Position numbers and translations under genes: made by a program. From Alphaproteobacteria bacterium (GTDB taxonomy: Bacteria > Pseudomonadota > Alphaproteobacteria > UBA8366 > GCA-2717185): a stretch of 64,000 bases of DNA. The stretch lies in NCBI GenBank assembly GCA_040905865.1, contig JBBDQU010000085.1, positions 146,256 to 210,255 on the forward strand, in the 5' to 3' direction. The notes beneath the pieces were generated by a model. It had not been told where the DNA came from and ran no database searches. It saw only the letters and a program-made list of their open reading frames with translations. Positions 36,085 to 45,214 of this stretch are shown here, piece after piece. How positions within the stretch are numbered: the stretch's first letter is position 1; each line of letters starts with the position of its first letter.

Positions 36085-37656
36085 ATGGAAGACCAGGATA
36101 TTCGGATCGGCCACGTCATTTCGGTTTCCGGCGCAACGATATCGGGCGTCATCGCGGCCGATCAGGACAGCGCCGTCGTGCAGTTCGGCGCGCTGGTCAA
36201 GATTCCAGCCGCCGACGCCGAAGTCTTCGGATTGATCGACAATTTGCGCACACAACTGGTCGTCGGCGACGGCGGCCAGACCGTTCGCCGGCTTTTCGAT
36301 GTCGAACTGCTGGGCGAAACCGTCAACGGCAGCCGGTTTGAACGCGGCGTTTCCGTGTATCCGTCGCTGGAGGCGTCGATCACCCTGGCGAACGGCGACG
36401 ATCTGGGCAGGGTCTATGCACGCCCCGGGGTCGAGACCATTCGCGTCGGCACGATCCACCAGGACCGTAACCTGCCGGCCTACGCCATGACGGACAAGCT
36501 GCTGGGCCATCACTTCGCGATCCTGGGAACGACCGGATCGGGAAAATCCTGCGCCGCGGCGCTGATCCTGCGCACGATCCTGACCGACCATCCCTTCGGC
36601 CATGTCATCTTTCTGGATCCGCACAACGAATACGCCCACTGCTTCGGCGACATCGCGGAACAGATCAACCTGGCGTCGCTGCGGCTGCCTTACTGGCTGC
36701 TGAATTTCGAGGAGAGCGTCGCCGTCCTGGTCAGCCGGGAAGGCACCTACCGGGACAGCGAGATCGCCATCCTGAAATCGGCAATGCTGGAAGCCAAGCG
36801 CGCCTACGGGCTGAAACACGGCGCCATCGAGCATATCACCGTCGATACGCCCGTACCCTATCATCTCGGGACGCTGAACCGCTGTATTGAAGACCAGATG
36901 TCGAAACTCGACCGGCCGGATATCGCGATCCCCTATCTGCGGCTGCAGGCGCGTATCCAGGCGCTGAAGGACGATACGCGGTTTTCCTTCATGTTCTCCG
37001 GGCTCGACGTGCGGGACAACATGACCGATATCCTGTCCCGGATCCTGCGCATTCCCGTGAACGGCAGGCCGATGACCATCCTGGATCTGTCCGGGGTGCC
37101 GTCGGAAATCATCGACGTGGTGGTGTCGATGCTGTGCCGGACCGTCTTCGATTTTGCGCTTTGGAATACCGGCGGGAAGGCCGTGCCGGTTCTGCTGGTC
37201 TGCGAGGAGGCGCACCGCTATGTCGCAGCGGATGACAGCGGGTTCGGGCCGACCAAGAAGGTCATGAGCCGGATCGCCAAGGAAGGCCGCAAATACGGCG
37301 TGTCCCTGTGCCTTGTCACGCAGCGCCCGTCGGAACTGTCGCTGGACATCCTGTCGCAGTGCAACACGCTATTCGTGCTGCGGATGAGCAACGGGCCTGA
37401 CCAGGAATTCGTCCGCCACGCGGTGCCTGAAAGCGGGCTCGGGCTGATGAACGCGCTGCCGGCGCTGCGGATGCAGGAAGCTGTCGTCGTCGGCGAAGGG
37501 GTGACGATCCCCATGCGGATCCGCTTCGACGACCTGGAGCCGGAGCACCAGCCGCGCAGCGGCGTCGCCTCCTTCTCCGAAAGCTGGCGCGAACCGGACG
37601 ACAAGGCGCATTTCATTGCCGACACGGTCCAGCGCTGGCGCCATCAGGCGACCTGA
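36085..37656 (+). CDS. HerA-like FtsK/VirB4-type ATPase
   Basis: 523 residues. N-terminal HAS-barrel-like region (IGHVISVSGATISGVIAADQDSAVVQFGALVKI), Walker A HFAILGTTGSGKSCAAALIL, Walker B VLLVCEEAHRY, and VTQRPSELSLDILSQCNTLFVLRMSNGPDQEFV near the C-terminus, all typical of HerA hexameric DNA-translocase-like ATPases (DUF87). The start ATG 36085 follows GGAGCAG. HerA often works with the NurA nuclease or with defence partners; neither is adjacent here, so its role is open. Confidence 0.88.
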   Translation: MEDQDIRIGHVISVSGATISGVIAADQDSAVVQFGALVKIPAADAEVFGLIDNLRTQLVVGDGGQTVRRLFDVELLGETVNGSRFERGVSVYPSLEASITLANGDDLGRVYARPGVETIRVGTIHQDRNLPAYAMTDKLLGHHFAILGTTGSGKSCAAALILRTILTDHPFGHVIFLDPHNEYAHCFGDIAEQINLASLRLPYWLLNFEESVAVLVSREGTYRDSEIAILKSAMLEAKRAYGLKHGAIEHITVDTPVPYHLGTLNRCIEDQMSKLDRPDIAIPYLRLQARIQALKDDTRFSFMFSGLDVRDNMTDILSRILRIPVNGRPMTILDLSGVPSEIIDVVVSMLCRTVFDFALWNTGGKAVPVLLVCEEAHRYVAADDSGFGPTKKVMSRIAKEGRKYGVSLCLVTQRPSELSLDILSQCNTLFVLRMSNGPDQEFVRHAVPESGLGLMNALPALRMQEAVVVGEGVTIPMRIRFDDLEPEHQPRSGVASFSESWREPDDKAHFIADTVQRWRHQAT

Positions 37657-37752
37657 ACGGCCGCGACCGGGCGGCGACATTGACAGGGGTCTGGAAAAAA
37701 AGGTTACTTCGGTGACCGGGGCGCAGCCGCTGTTTCAAGGAAAAGAAAAAAA

Positions 37753-38970
37753 TTGACTGCAATTGAGCAAGGCCGGCTGACGGACGCTCCGTCCCGGATG
37801 CCGCTTTTCATTCTGGCAGGATCGCATGGATCCCTGCACTGGGCGCTGGCGATATTTTACGTGGTGCTGCCCTTCATCAAGGAAGAGCTCGGCCTCAGCT
37901 ATACCGAAACGGGCCTGCTGGCATCGATCGTTCACGGCAGCGCCTTCATCGCCAATATTCCCAGCGGGATAATCGTCGACATCACGGGCCGGCGCCGGGC
38001 CTGCCAGATCGTTGCCACCGCCCTGGCCGCGGTCGGCCTGATGGGGGTCGGCTGGTCGACAAGCTACTGGATGGTTGCCGGGTTCGTATCTGTCGTCGCG
38101 ATGATGAATACGCTGTGGCATCCTGCGGCGATATCCTACCTGTCCGAAAGTTATGCGGCGCGGCGCGGACTGGCGCTTTCGTTCCACACCGTCGGCGCCA
38201 GCATCGGCGACGCTGCCGCCCCGGTGGCGGCGGGCCTGTTCATTGCGATTTTCGGCTGGAACGGCGCGACGATGGCAGGGGCCGCCGTCCCGCTGGTCGC
38301 CGCCGTCCTGCTGTTTTTTCTCTTCGTTTCGCCGGAACAGACCCCCGCCCGGAAGAAATCGTCAGCCGGCGGCACGAAGATGTATCTTTCCGGCATGCGT
38401 CAGCTTGTCAGCGATGCCCAGGTCTGGAAGGTCCTCATCATGTCCGGTTTCCGCGGCACCAGCCAGGCCGGCCTGCGGACATTCCTGCCGCTGTATTTTG
38501 TCGCGGCGTTCATGGATGATCCGTTCTGGCTTGGCGTCATCATCATGGTGCTGCAGGTTGGCGGCGCGGTAACGACACCGCTTGCCGGCGCCCTGTCCGA
38601 CCGGATCGGCCGAAAACCCATCCTGATGATCGGCTTCGTCGGTTCCTGCGCGGTTATCTTCGCCCTGCCATCAATCGAATCGCTCTGGCTGCTGATCGTG
38701 GCCGTGGCCCTGGCCGGCTGCTTCATCTTTTCGGTACGCCCGGTCATCCAGAGCTGGGCGCTGGACATGACGCCGCCGCAGCTGGGCGGATCGATGGTCA
38801 GCATGCAGTTCGGTACGCAATCGGCCTTCGCCATGACCGTTCCCCTCACCGGCGGGCTGATTGCCGATGCCTGGGGAATCGAATACGTCTTCTATGCGCT
38901 GGGCGCCGCCATCGTCATGGCTTGCGGAATCGCCGCCACGATCCGGGAAAAGCCTGTCGTTGCGACCTGA
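37753..38970 (+). CDS. MFS transporter
   Basis: 405 residues with about 12 hydrophobic segments; the loop 2-3 signature appears as GIIVDITGRRRACQIV and that of the second half as GALSDRIGRKPILMIG. The likely start is TTG 37753, preceded by AAGGAAAAG. Substrate unknown; the second half with HxxxR-type WHPAAISYLSESYAARRGLALSFHTVG resembles fosmidomycin-resistance-like and related MFS proteins. It faces a convergent ArsR-family regulator gene, 10 bases from stop to stop. Confidence 0.87.
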   Translation: MTAIEQGRLTDAPSRMPLFILAGSHGSLHWALAIFYVVLPFIKEELGLSYTETGLLASIVHGSAFIANIPSGIIVDITGRRRACQIVATALAAVGLMGVGWSTSYWMVAGFVSVVAMMNTLWHPAAISYLSESYAARRGLALSFHTVGASIGDAAAPVAAGLFIAIFGWNGATMAGAAVPLVAAVLLFFLFVSPEQTPARKKSSAGGTKMYLSGMRQLVSDAQVWKVLIMSGFRGTSQAGLRTFLPLYFVAAFMDDPFWLGVIIMVLQVGGAVTTPLAGALSDRIGRKPILMIGFVGSCAVIFALPSIESLWLLIVAVALAGCFIFSVRPVIQSWALDMTPPQLGGSMVSMQFGTQSAFAMTVPLTGGLIADAWGIEYVFYALGAAIVMACGIAATIREKPVVAT

Positions 38971-38980
38971 CGAATTGCCG

Positions 38981-39313
38981 CTATTCGGCGACAACAAGTT
39001 CGCGGTGCGCCAGTTTCGGCAGGTCGCCGCCGGGCGCGCTTCCGAAGCGGCTGTCCAGTAGCCGGATAACCCGGTAGGCATCGTCACTGGCAAGCGAATA
39101 ATAGATCAGTTTCGCCGCGCGCCGCGTGGCAACCAGTCCGTCCGCGCGCAGGCGGGCCAGCTGCTGGGAAAGCGTCGGCTGCCGGATACCCAGCAGCAGT
39201 TCGAGCTCCGTAACGGACTTTTCCCCATCGACAAGATGATACAGGATCAGGAGCCGGTTCTCATTGGCCATCGCCTTGAGGAAGGACGCTACGCTTTGGG
39301 CATTATCGAGCAT
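38981..39313 (-). CDS. ArsR-family winged-helix regulator
   Basis: 110 residues: FLKAMANENRLLILYHLVDGEKSVTELELLLGIRQPTLSQQLARLRADGLVATRRAAKLIYYSLAS is a complete ArsR DNA-binding domain, closest in character to the BigR/SqrR group. The redox cysteines of that group are absent (LILYHL instead of LILCxL, and there is no cysteine in the protein at all), so it cannot sense persulfide or metals through thiols. A long inverted repeat upstream (39405-39427) is a probable autoregulatory operator. Confidence 0.9.
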   Translation of the reverse strand: MLDNAQSVASFLKAMANENRLLILYHLVDGEKSVTELELLLGIRQPTLSQQLARLRADGLVATRRAAKLIYYSLASDDAYRVIRLLDSRFGSAPGGDLPKLAHRELVVAE

Positions 39314-39404
39314 GTCGCGGCCGTTGTTCGGGGTTCATGGGCAGGATCGCCCATCATCATGCTATTTCGCATCCTAGAGTGTGGGCTGGCAATTTCAACA
39401 CTTT

Positions 39405-39427
39405 TTTTATGTTATAAAAACATAAAA
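39405..39427. promoter_or_regulatory. Inverted repeat, candidate ArsR-family operator
   Basis: Arms TTTTATGTT and AACATAAAA, nine bases each, separated by ATAAA, in the divergent gap between the ArsR-family gene and uspA. The AT-rich spacer (TATAAA) could also be a -10 box, so binding would occlude a promoter. A second small repeat ACAC-TTTC-GTGT follows at about 39431-39442. Confidence 0.6.
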
Positions 39428-39533
39428 CTACACTTTCGTGTGTGAAATTTACCTTTGCGCGCCGGGCCAAATCGATTATTGCAGGGCCCGCGCCGTCGGT
39501 GCAGGATAATCGGGTCGGCCTCAGGAGCGGAAC

Positions 39534-40037
39534 ATGAACGGATCGGACGTAGCGCCGGAAACCAGCAACGGGCCGGACGAACGGATCTTTCTCGTCGTTG
39601 TCGACGACAGTGACGAAATGAAGGTCGCGCTGCATTTCGCGTGCCGGCGGGCCCGCAACACCGGGGGCCGCGTCGCGCTGCTGTATGTTCAGGAACCGGC
39701 CGATTTCCAGCACTGGATGGTGGTCGAGGAAATCATGCGCGAGGAACGGCGCGAGGCCGCGGAGGAACTGCTGCAGGAACTGTCGTCCGAGGTCCACGAA
39801 TGGTCCGGCAAGATGCCGATATTCTTCATCCGGGAAGGCGATCGCCCTGATGCCCTGGTCAAGCTGCTGGACGAGGAACCGACCATTTCGATCGTTGTCC
39901 TCGCGGCGGGCACCGGACGCAGCGGTCCCGGGCCGATCATCGAGCACATTGTCAGCAAGGGCGTCGGACAGATCAGGGTGCCGATCACCATCGTTCCCGG
40001 TTCGCTGGGCGACGAACAGATCATCGCGATTACCTGA
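39534..40037 (+). CDS. Universal stress protein (UspA family)
   Basis: 167 residues: IFLVVVDDSDEMKVALHFACRRARNTGGRVALLYVQEPA at the start of the fold and ISIVVLAAGTGRSGPGPIIEHIVSKGVGQIRVPITIVPG at the end, with the nucleotide-binding glycine pattern. ATG 39534 follows AGGAGCGGA. It diverges from the ArsR-family gene, so both may share the operator region. Confidence 0.88.
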   Translation: MNGSDVAPETSNGPDERIFLVVVDDSDEMKVALHFACRRARNTGGRVALLYVQEPADFQHWMVVEEIMREERREAAEELLQELSSEVHEWSGKMPIFFIREGDRPDALVKLLDEEPTISIVVLAAGTGRSGPGPIIEHIVSKGVGQIRVPITIVPGSLGDEQIIAIT

Positions 40038-40341
40038 AGCCGCGTCCTGCATGGGCTGGCCCTGGCCACCGGCCTGGCGGCGATTGGCGACCGACCGATA
40101 CAATTTTCGCTGCCGGACCGCAGCGTCTGACCGCAAAACAGCGAAATTTATACATTATTTTATCAAAATTTTTTACGCTTTTGCGCGAGTGGAAACCCCT
40201 TGATATCGGCCATACTTTATTCTTAATGCCGGTGCCCGGACCGGCGTCATGGCGGTTCCGGGTATTGTTTTTAACTTGAAGTCATCCAATTTTTCGATCA
40301 ACTCTACAACGCGAAATTTGGAACGAAAGAGGAATTCGCAA
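40038..40341. other. 304-base gap between uspA and the nfuA-like gene
   Basis: No gene recognised. The central part (about 40140-40230) is strongly AT-rich (TTTATACATTATTTTATCAAAATTTTT and TTGATATCGGCC..CTTTATTCTTAA), so it likely contains the nfuA promoter and regulator sites, but no motif is clear enough to name. Confidence 0.5.
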
Positions 40342-40902
40342 TTGTTCATACAGACGGAACAGACACCGAACCCGGCAACGCTGAAGTTCCTGCCCGGCCG
40401 AACGGTGCTCGAGTCGGGAACCGCGGATTTTTCCAGCAAGGAGAAAGCGGCCGGGCGTTCGCCGCTGGCGGAAAGCCTTTTCGGGGTCGAAGGCGTTGCC
40501 GCCGTGTTTTTCGGCAATGACTTCATCACCATCACCCAGGAGCCGGATAATGACTGGTATGTCATGAAACCGGCGATCCTCGGCGTGATCATGGAACATT
40601 TCACGACCGGCGCGCCGGTCATGACCGAAGCGGCGCCGACGACCGGTGCCAGCACGGCAGCGGATGACGACAATGAAATCGTCAAGCAGATCAAGGAACT
40701 GATCGATACGCGTGTACGGCCGGCCGTTGCGATGGATGGCGGGGATATCATTTTTCACGGTTTCGAGGACGGCATCGTCTACCTGCAGATGCAGGGCGCC
40801 TGTGCCGGATGCCCAAGTTCGACGGCGACGCTGAAAATGGGCATCGAGAACATGTTGCGACATTACATTCCGGAAGTCGTCGAAGTACGACCCGCAATGT
40901 AA
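40342..40902 (+). CDS. nfuA: NfuA-like Fe-S cluster scaffold/carrier
   Basis: 186 residues. Start is TTG 40342 (reading MFIQTEQTPNPATLKFLPG, the typical family start) with AGAGGA eight bases upstream. The N-terminal Nfu_N domain is followed by an acidic linker and a NifU C-terminal domain with the cluster-binding pair C154-x-x-C157 in GACAGCPSSTATLKMGIENML. It carries a [4Fe-4S] cluster between two monomers to client proteins such as MiaB, which is also in this window. Confidence 0.92.
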   Translation: MFIQTEQTPNPATLKFLPGRTVLESGTADFSSKEKAAGRSPLAESLFGVEGVAAVFFGNDFITITQEPDNDWYVMKPAILGVIMEHFTTGAPVMTEAAPTTGASTAADDDNEIVKQIKELIDTRVRPAVAMDGGDIIFHGFEDGIVYLQMQGACAGCPSSTATLKMGIENMLRHYIPEVVEVRPAM

Positions 40903-40992
40903 CGCAAACGCGAACGATAACGTGCAAAGGGCGAAAAGCCTGCACAGAAAGTTGACGGGTAGCGGTCTGGGGCGACCGGAAGGTCACAGGGG

Positions 40993-42060
40993 ATGAACAG
41001 GTTGGAACGGATCGCGCCAGTTACGGCGTGCCGGGTTGTTCCTTTGCGCCGCGAACGCGGCGCCGGATCGATTGCGGTAATCGCCCTTGCGGCTACGGTC
41101 GGCGTCATGTCGATGACGTATGACCTGATGGACGAATGGCGCGTGATGGACCGCGATGAAGCAGCCCGATCGTCAGCGGCCCCACCGACGGTGCATTCAC
41201 GCCAACCGTCGTCGCTCGACAAACCCGATGACGTCCAGGTGCTCGCCAATGCACCGAACATGGGATTCAAGGCCTCTGTGGCGCGCGTCAAGGATGTCTT
41301 TTCCACCGTCGGTTACAATCTTGATGCCGTGCGGAAGGGCGAAATCGAAGTCCCGCGGATCCAGCATGCATCGTTTCCGCATGACCTGAAGGAAGTGACG
41401 CATACGCCGGAACGGAAGGCGCTGTTCCTGCGGTTTATCCTGCCCTATGTGCTGGAAGCCAACAACGAGGTGCGCCAGCAGCGCCACCGGCTGGAACGGT
41501 TGCGCGACGAGCTCGACAATGGCCTCAATATCGACCCGGTGGATGCGGCATGGCTGGATCAGATGTTCCAGGACTACAAGATCAGGAACGGCGACATCCA
41601 GCTCCTGCTGCGCCGGGTGGATATTGTACCGCCTTCCCTGGCCCTCGCGCAGTCGGCGATTGAAAGCGGCTGGGGCACATCGCGCTTCGCGCTGGAAGGC
41701 AACGCGGCTTTCGGCCAGTGGACAACAGCGAATTACAAGGGGATCGTGCCGAAGGAGCGCAAGGCCGGCGCGGACCATAAAATCCGGTCTTTCAATGATT
41801 TGAAGGAATCCGTCAATTCCTATCTGCGCAACCTCAATACACATCGCGCCTATGTCGAATTCCGGATACTGCGGGCCGAACAGCGCGCAAGGAATGCGCC
41901 GATCAACAGCGCCGTGCTTGCCACAACCCTATCCCGTTATTCAGAAAAGGGGTCGGAATACGTGAAGCTGCTGCGGCAGATTATTGCCGGCAACAAGCTG
42001 CGTACGCTCGACAATGCGCGCCTCGGCGAAAATGTGGTGGCGCTGCGGCCGGACGCCTGA
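40993..42060 (+). CDS. Bax-like glucosaminidase-domain protein
   Basis: 355 residues. One N-terminal hydrophobic segment (about 26-42, SIAVIALAATVGVMSM) anchors or exports it. The C-terminal half has VPPSLALAQSAIESGWGTSRFALEGNAAFGQWT, with the catalytic glutamate of the GH73/lysozyme-like fold, and FNDLKESVNSYLRNLNTHRAY, both typical of the Bax protein family. Expected role: peptidoglycan glucosaminidase in the periplasm. Confidence 0.86.
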   Translation: MNRLERIAPVTACRVVPLRRERGAGSIAVIALAATVGVMSMTYDLMDEWRVMDRDEAARSSAAPPTVHSRQPSSLDKPDDVQVLANAPNMGFKASVARVKDVFSTVGYNLDAVRKGEIEVPRIQHASFPHDLKEVTHTPERKALFLRFILPYVLEANNEVRQQRHRLERLRDELDNGLNIDPVDAAWLDQMFQDYKIRNGDIQLLLRRVDIVPPSLALAQSAIESGWGTSRFALEGNAAFGQWTTANYKGIVPKERKAGADHKIRSFNDLKESVNSYLRNLNTHRAYVEFRILRAEQRARNAPINSAVLATTLSRYSEKGSEYVKLLRQIIAGNKLRTLDNARLGENVVALRPDA

Positions 42061-42091
42061 CCCGCGTCAATCCGTCGGACGGATCGAACTC

Positions 42092-43153
42092 TTACCTGCC
42101 CTTGCCGACATAGAACTGCCAGCCGAACCAGCGATAGCGGTTGTCCGGGCCGGGAACGGTACAGTTCAGCCGCGACCGCCCCGGTTGGAACGGCCCCGGA
42201 AACCGGACTTCGAAACGGCTCCGGCCCAGCCGCTCGATGCTGACGGCGTCGAATTCGGGATGGTAGCATGCCAGCCTGTCCAGCCCCGCGACCGGCGCAT
42301 CCACGGTAAAGCCGAAAGCGGGCGGATTTGCGCCCACAAACGGATCCGCCGGCGTGATTTCAATTGCGGGCAGCGCCAGGGCGTCTATCCGCTGGCGAAA
42401 CTGCGCCATGTCGCCAAACTGTTCGTTCAATGGAAAGCGGGGCAGGAAATAACGGTCACCCAGCCGGTAGCTGGCACCGGAATGCTGGCCGAAGGCCGCG
42501 GTAAACCCCTGTTTGATGACAATGTCGCGCACGGCGCTGCTGGCCTCGCCATAGGGATAGGCAAACAGTGCCGGTACCTGGCCCAGTTCCGCCCTGAACC
42601 GCGCCGCAGCGCGTTTCAGGGCGCGTTCGATTCTCGCCTTGTCGGTTCGCGGCATGTGCAGATGGGCGTCGGTATGGGCGCCGATGGTAACTCCGGTCGC
42701 CTTCATTTCCCGGACCTGGTCCCAGTTCATATACGGTGCGTCGCCCCGGTCGACTGTCTGCGTCGCCACGAAGACCGTGAATGGCAGGCCGGCCTTGCGC
42801 AGGCGCGGCCAGGCCTGTTCAAAGACGGAAAGGTATGCATCGTCGATCGTTATTCCGATGGTCCGATCCGGCAGCGGCGTGCCGGCCTGCATGGCCGCAA
42901 CAATGTCCGAAACGGGCAGTACGTTGTACGGTCCGCTTGTCAGCAGCGCCAGATGCGCGTCAAACTGCGCCAGGGTCACGCTGCTGGCAGGATAGTCGCT
43001 TTCCCCGAACCGGTGATACATGAGAACGACGGCGCCATCCGGCGCGGCGGCTTCGGATACGCCCGATACCAGAAGCAGGATCGCAGGGAACAGCAGTCGC
43101 GCACGGCGTCTGAACCTTGCGCAGGTCTTACGCGTGCGGCTAAACATGCCCAT
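42092..43153 (-). CDS. Secreted polysaccharide deacetylase (NodB fold)
   Basis: About 353 residues with an N-terminal signal (RRRARLLFPAILLLVSGVSEAAA). NodB motifs: MT1 as ITIDDAY (catalytic Asp), MT2 as HTDAH (metal histidines), VLMYHRFG at the start of the barrel and ALFAYPYGE (MT3). The C-terminal extension holds two cysteines that may form a disulfide. Substrate could be peptidoglycan or an exopolysaccharide. Starts at 43153 or 43147; no strong ribosome site. It diverges from the nitroreductase gene. Confidence 0.84.
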   Translation of the reverse strand: MGMFSRTRKTCARFRRRARLLFPAILLLVSGVSEAAAPDGAVVLMYHRFGESDYPASSVTLAQFDAHLALLTSGPYNVLPVSDIVAAMQAGTPLPDRTIGITIDDAYLSVFEQAWPRLRKAGLPFTVFVATQTVDRGDAPYMNWDQVREMKATGVTIGAHTDAHLHMPRTDKARIERALKRAAARFRAELGQVPALFAYPYGEASSAVRDIVIKQGFTAAFGQHSGASYRLGDRYFLPRFPLNEQFGDMAQFRQRIDALALPAIEITPADPFVGANPPAFGFTVDAPVAGLDRLACYHPEFDAVSIERLGRSRFEVRFPGPFQPGRSRLNCTVPGPDNRYRWFGWQFYVGKGR

Positions 43154-43238
43154 AATATAATGCGACTGTAGCATAACTCTCAAGACGGTTGCGTAACAGA
43201 GTATGCAACCATATACGGTTGCAGAGGAGATGACAGCA

Positions 43239-43835
43239 ATGATGAAGCGGCCCGTTCTCGACGAAGCGTCCTGCAATCTGATCTTCCGCGAGGCGCGCAG
43301 CCATAACGGCTGGCTGGACCGGCCCGTGGACGATTCGCTGCTGCGCGCGGCATTCGATCTGGCAAAGATGGCGCCGACCAGCGCGAATTGTTCGCCCATG
43401 CGGATCCTCTTCCTGAAATCGGCGGAATCCCGGGAAAAACTGAAACCAGCCCTGCTGGGCGGGAATATTCCGAAAACCATGTCGGCGCCTGTCACCGCCA
43501 TCCTCGGCAACGACCACGCCTTTTATGACCATTTGCCCAAACTGTTCCCGCATGAAGACGCGCGTCCGTGGTTTACCGGAAACCAGGCGCTCATCGACAT
43601 GACGGCGATGCGCAACGGTTCGCTCCAGGGCGGGTATTTCATTCTGGCATGCCGCGCCGTCGGGCTCGATTGCGGGCCGATTTCCGGCTTCGACAATGCC
43701 ATGGTGGACGACCTGTTTTTTCAGGGCACGCAGATCCGGTCCAATTTCATCTGCAACCTGGGCTATGGCGACCCAGCGGCGCTGTTCCCGCGCAGTCCCC
43801 GCTTCGAATTCGAAGAGGTCTGCACACTGCTGTGA
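43239..43835 (+). CDS. Nitroreductase-family protein (RutE/malonic semialdehyde reductase-like)
   Basis: 198 residues from ATG 43239, chosen because AGAGGAG lies eight to ten bases upstream; an earlier in-frame ATG at 43203 includes that site in the coding part. FMN-binding motifs: FDLAKMAPTSANCSPMRILFL and GYFILACRAVGLDCGPISGFDNAMVDDLFF. These are closest to RutE/YdfI-type reductases. No other rut genes are nearby. Overlaps tsaB by GTGA. Confidence 0.87.
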   Translation: MMKRPVLDEASCNLIFREARSHNGWLDRPVDDSLLRAAFDLAKMAPTSANCSPMRILFLKSAESREKLKPALLGGNIPKTMSAPVTAILGNDHAFYDHLPKLFPHEDARPWFTGNQALIDMTAMRNGSLQGGYFILACRAVGLDCGPISGFDNAMVDDLFFQGTQIRSNFICNLGYGDPAALFPRSPRFEFEEVCTLL

Positions 43836-44512
43836 CCCTTTCCGTAACGGTGCTGGCAATCGATTCGGCAACGGATGCGTGTTCGGCCGCCCTGTGGCGC
43901 AACGGTGCGCTTGCCGCGCATGCGTTCACCCGGCGGCGGCACGGCCATGCCGAAATCCTGCTGCCCATGATCCGCGACGTCATGGAGCAGGCCCGGCAGG
44001 CCTTCGCGACACTCGACCTGATCGCGACAACAGTGGGACCCGGCAGTTTCACGGGGCTTCGCATCGGCCTGTCCAGCGCGCGGGCGCTGGCGCTCGCCGC
44101 CGGCAAGCCGATTATCGGCCTGACCACGCTCGAAGTCGTGGCGGCCGCGCAGCCGGCAACCGGCGACCCGCTGCTGGTCGCCATCGATTCACGGCGTGAG
44201 GACATCTTCGTGCAGTTGTTTTCATCTGACCTGTCGCCCCTTTGCCCGCCTGCGGCCATGCTTGCCGCCGATATAAAATCCATTCTGCCCGCCGGCGCCA
44301 TCGCCATCGCCGGCAATGCCGCCGATGCGGTTCGACGTGCAGTTCCGTCCCGCGACCTGCGGCCCGCCGGCGGCCCGGCGCTTCCCGATGCCGGTATTCT
44401 GGCGCGCTGCGCGGCGTCGCGGTTTCCCGGCCTGTCCGGCGACGAACCGGCGCCGGGTCCGTTATACCTTCGGCCGCCGGACGCCATGTTGCCGACACGG
44501 GCCGGCCTGTGA
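43832..44512 (+). CDS. tsaB: tRNA threonylcarbamoyladenosine biosynthesis protein TsaB
   Basis: 226 residues starting at GTG 43832: VLAIDSATDACSAALWRNG, HAEILLPMIRDVMEQA and the signature VGPGSFTGLRIGLSSARALALA. TsaB is the inactive-ATPase partner of TsaD (26014 in this window). It is translationally coupled on both sides: GTGA overlap with the nitroreductase gene before it and GTGA with rimI after it. Confidence 0.94.
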   Translation: MTLSVTVLAIDSATDACSAALWRNGALAAHAFTRRRHGHAEILLPMIRDVMEQARQAFATLDLIATTVGPGSFTGLRIGLSSARALALAAGKPIIGLTTLEVVAAAQPATGDPLLVAIDSRREDIFVQLFSSDLSPLCPPAAMLAADIKSILPAGAIAIAGNAADAVRRAVPSRDLRPAGGPALPDAGILARCAASRFPGLSGDEPAPGPLYLRPPDAMLPTRAGL

Positions 44513-45006
44513 CAGAAGACAGCCAGATCACCGTCCGCCTGGCGCTTGCGGACGACATCGACGCCATCGCCTGGATATACGGCGAATGCTTCGGCGGCGC
44601 CCGGCCCCGGGAAGCGGTCGAACAATATCTCGGGCTCCAGGGTAGCTGGGCCCTGCTCGCCACGATGGGCGGGGCGCAGGCGATGACGCCCGCCGGCTTT
44701 GTTCTGGCCCGGACCGTGCTCGACGAAACGGAAGTATTCAGTGTCGGCGTCGTTTCCCTGTACCGGCGGCTCGGGGTCGGGGAAACGCTGATGGAAGGCA
44801 CCCGGCGCATCGCGTCGCTGGGCGGCGCGAGGGCCATTTTTCTGGAAGTCGGCGCCGATAATCCCCAGGCACGGGCATTATACGAACAAGCCGGGTACAA
44901 AACCGTCGGCCACAGGTCCGATTACTATAAACGCGACGACGGAAACTGTGTCGATGCGATAGTGATGCGTCTTTCGATAGGAAAGACGGATGCCTCAAAC
45001 TCTTGA
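44509..45006 (+). CDS. rimI: RimI-like GNAT N-acetyltransferase
   Basis: 165 residues from GTG 44509. GNAT fold: ITVRLALADDIDAIAWIYGECF, the acetyl-CoA loop LYRRLGVGETLMEGTRR and LEVGADNPQARALYEQAGYKTVGHRSDYYKR, typical of RimI, which acetylates the N-terminal alanine of ribosomal protein S18 and sits beside tsaB in many genomes. Confidence 0.92.
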   Translation: MTEDSQITVRLALADDIDAIAWIYGECFGGARPREAVEQYLGLQGSWALLATMGGAQAMTPAGFVLARTVLDETEVFSVGVVSLYRRLGVGETLMEGTRRIASLGGARAIFLEVGADNPQARALYEQAGYKTVGHRSDYYKRDDGNCVDAIVMRLSIGKTDASNS

Positions 45007-45214
45007 ATTATTGCTAAATATTACCAAGTAGAGTCCGTATATAAGCCTTGATACATGAGCCTTCGCAATGTTACTTTGGCAATTAACAAGTAACGATATT
45101 TTTACACGATTTTCCGGATGTATAGTGGCGAAAGAATAGTGTTTTCGCGACTATAGTGAGCAATGCAACCATAAATTTTTCGATTTAACCCCGCAGTCAC
45201 AAGGGTATCTGGCA
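45007..45214. promoter_or_regulatory. AT-rich region upstream of the MucR gene
   Basis: 208 bases with many T-A steps (TTGAATTATTGCTAAATATTACC, AATTAACAAGTAACGATATTTTTACACG, ATAAATTTTT), clearly lower in GC than its surroundings. MucR/Ros proteins bind such AT-rich, T-A-step-rich DNA and repress their own promoters, so autoregulation here is plausible. Confidence 0.55.
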
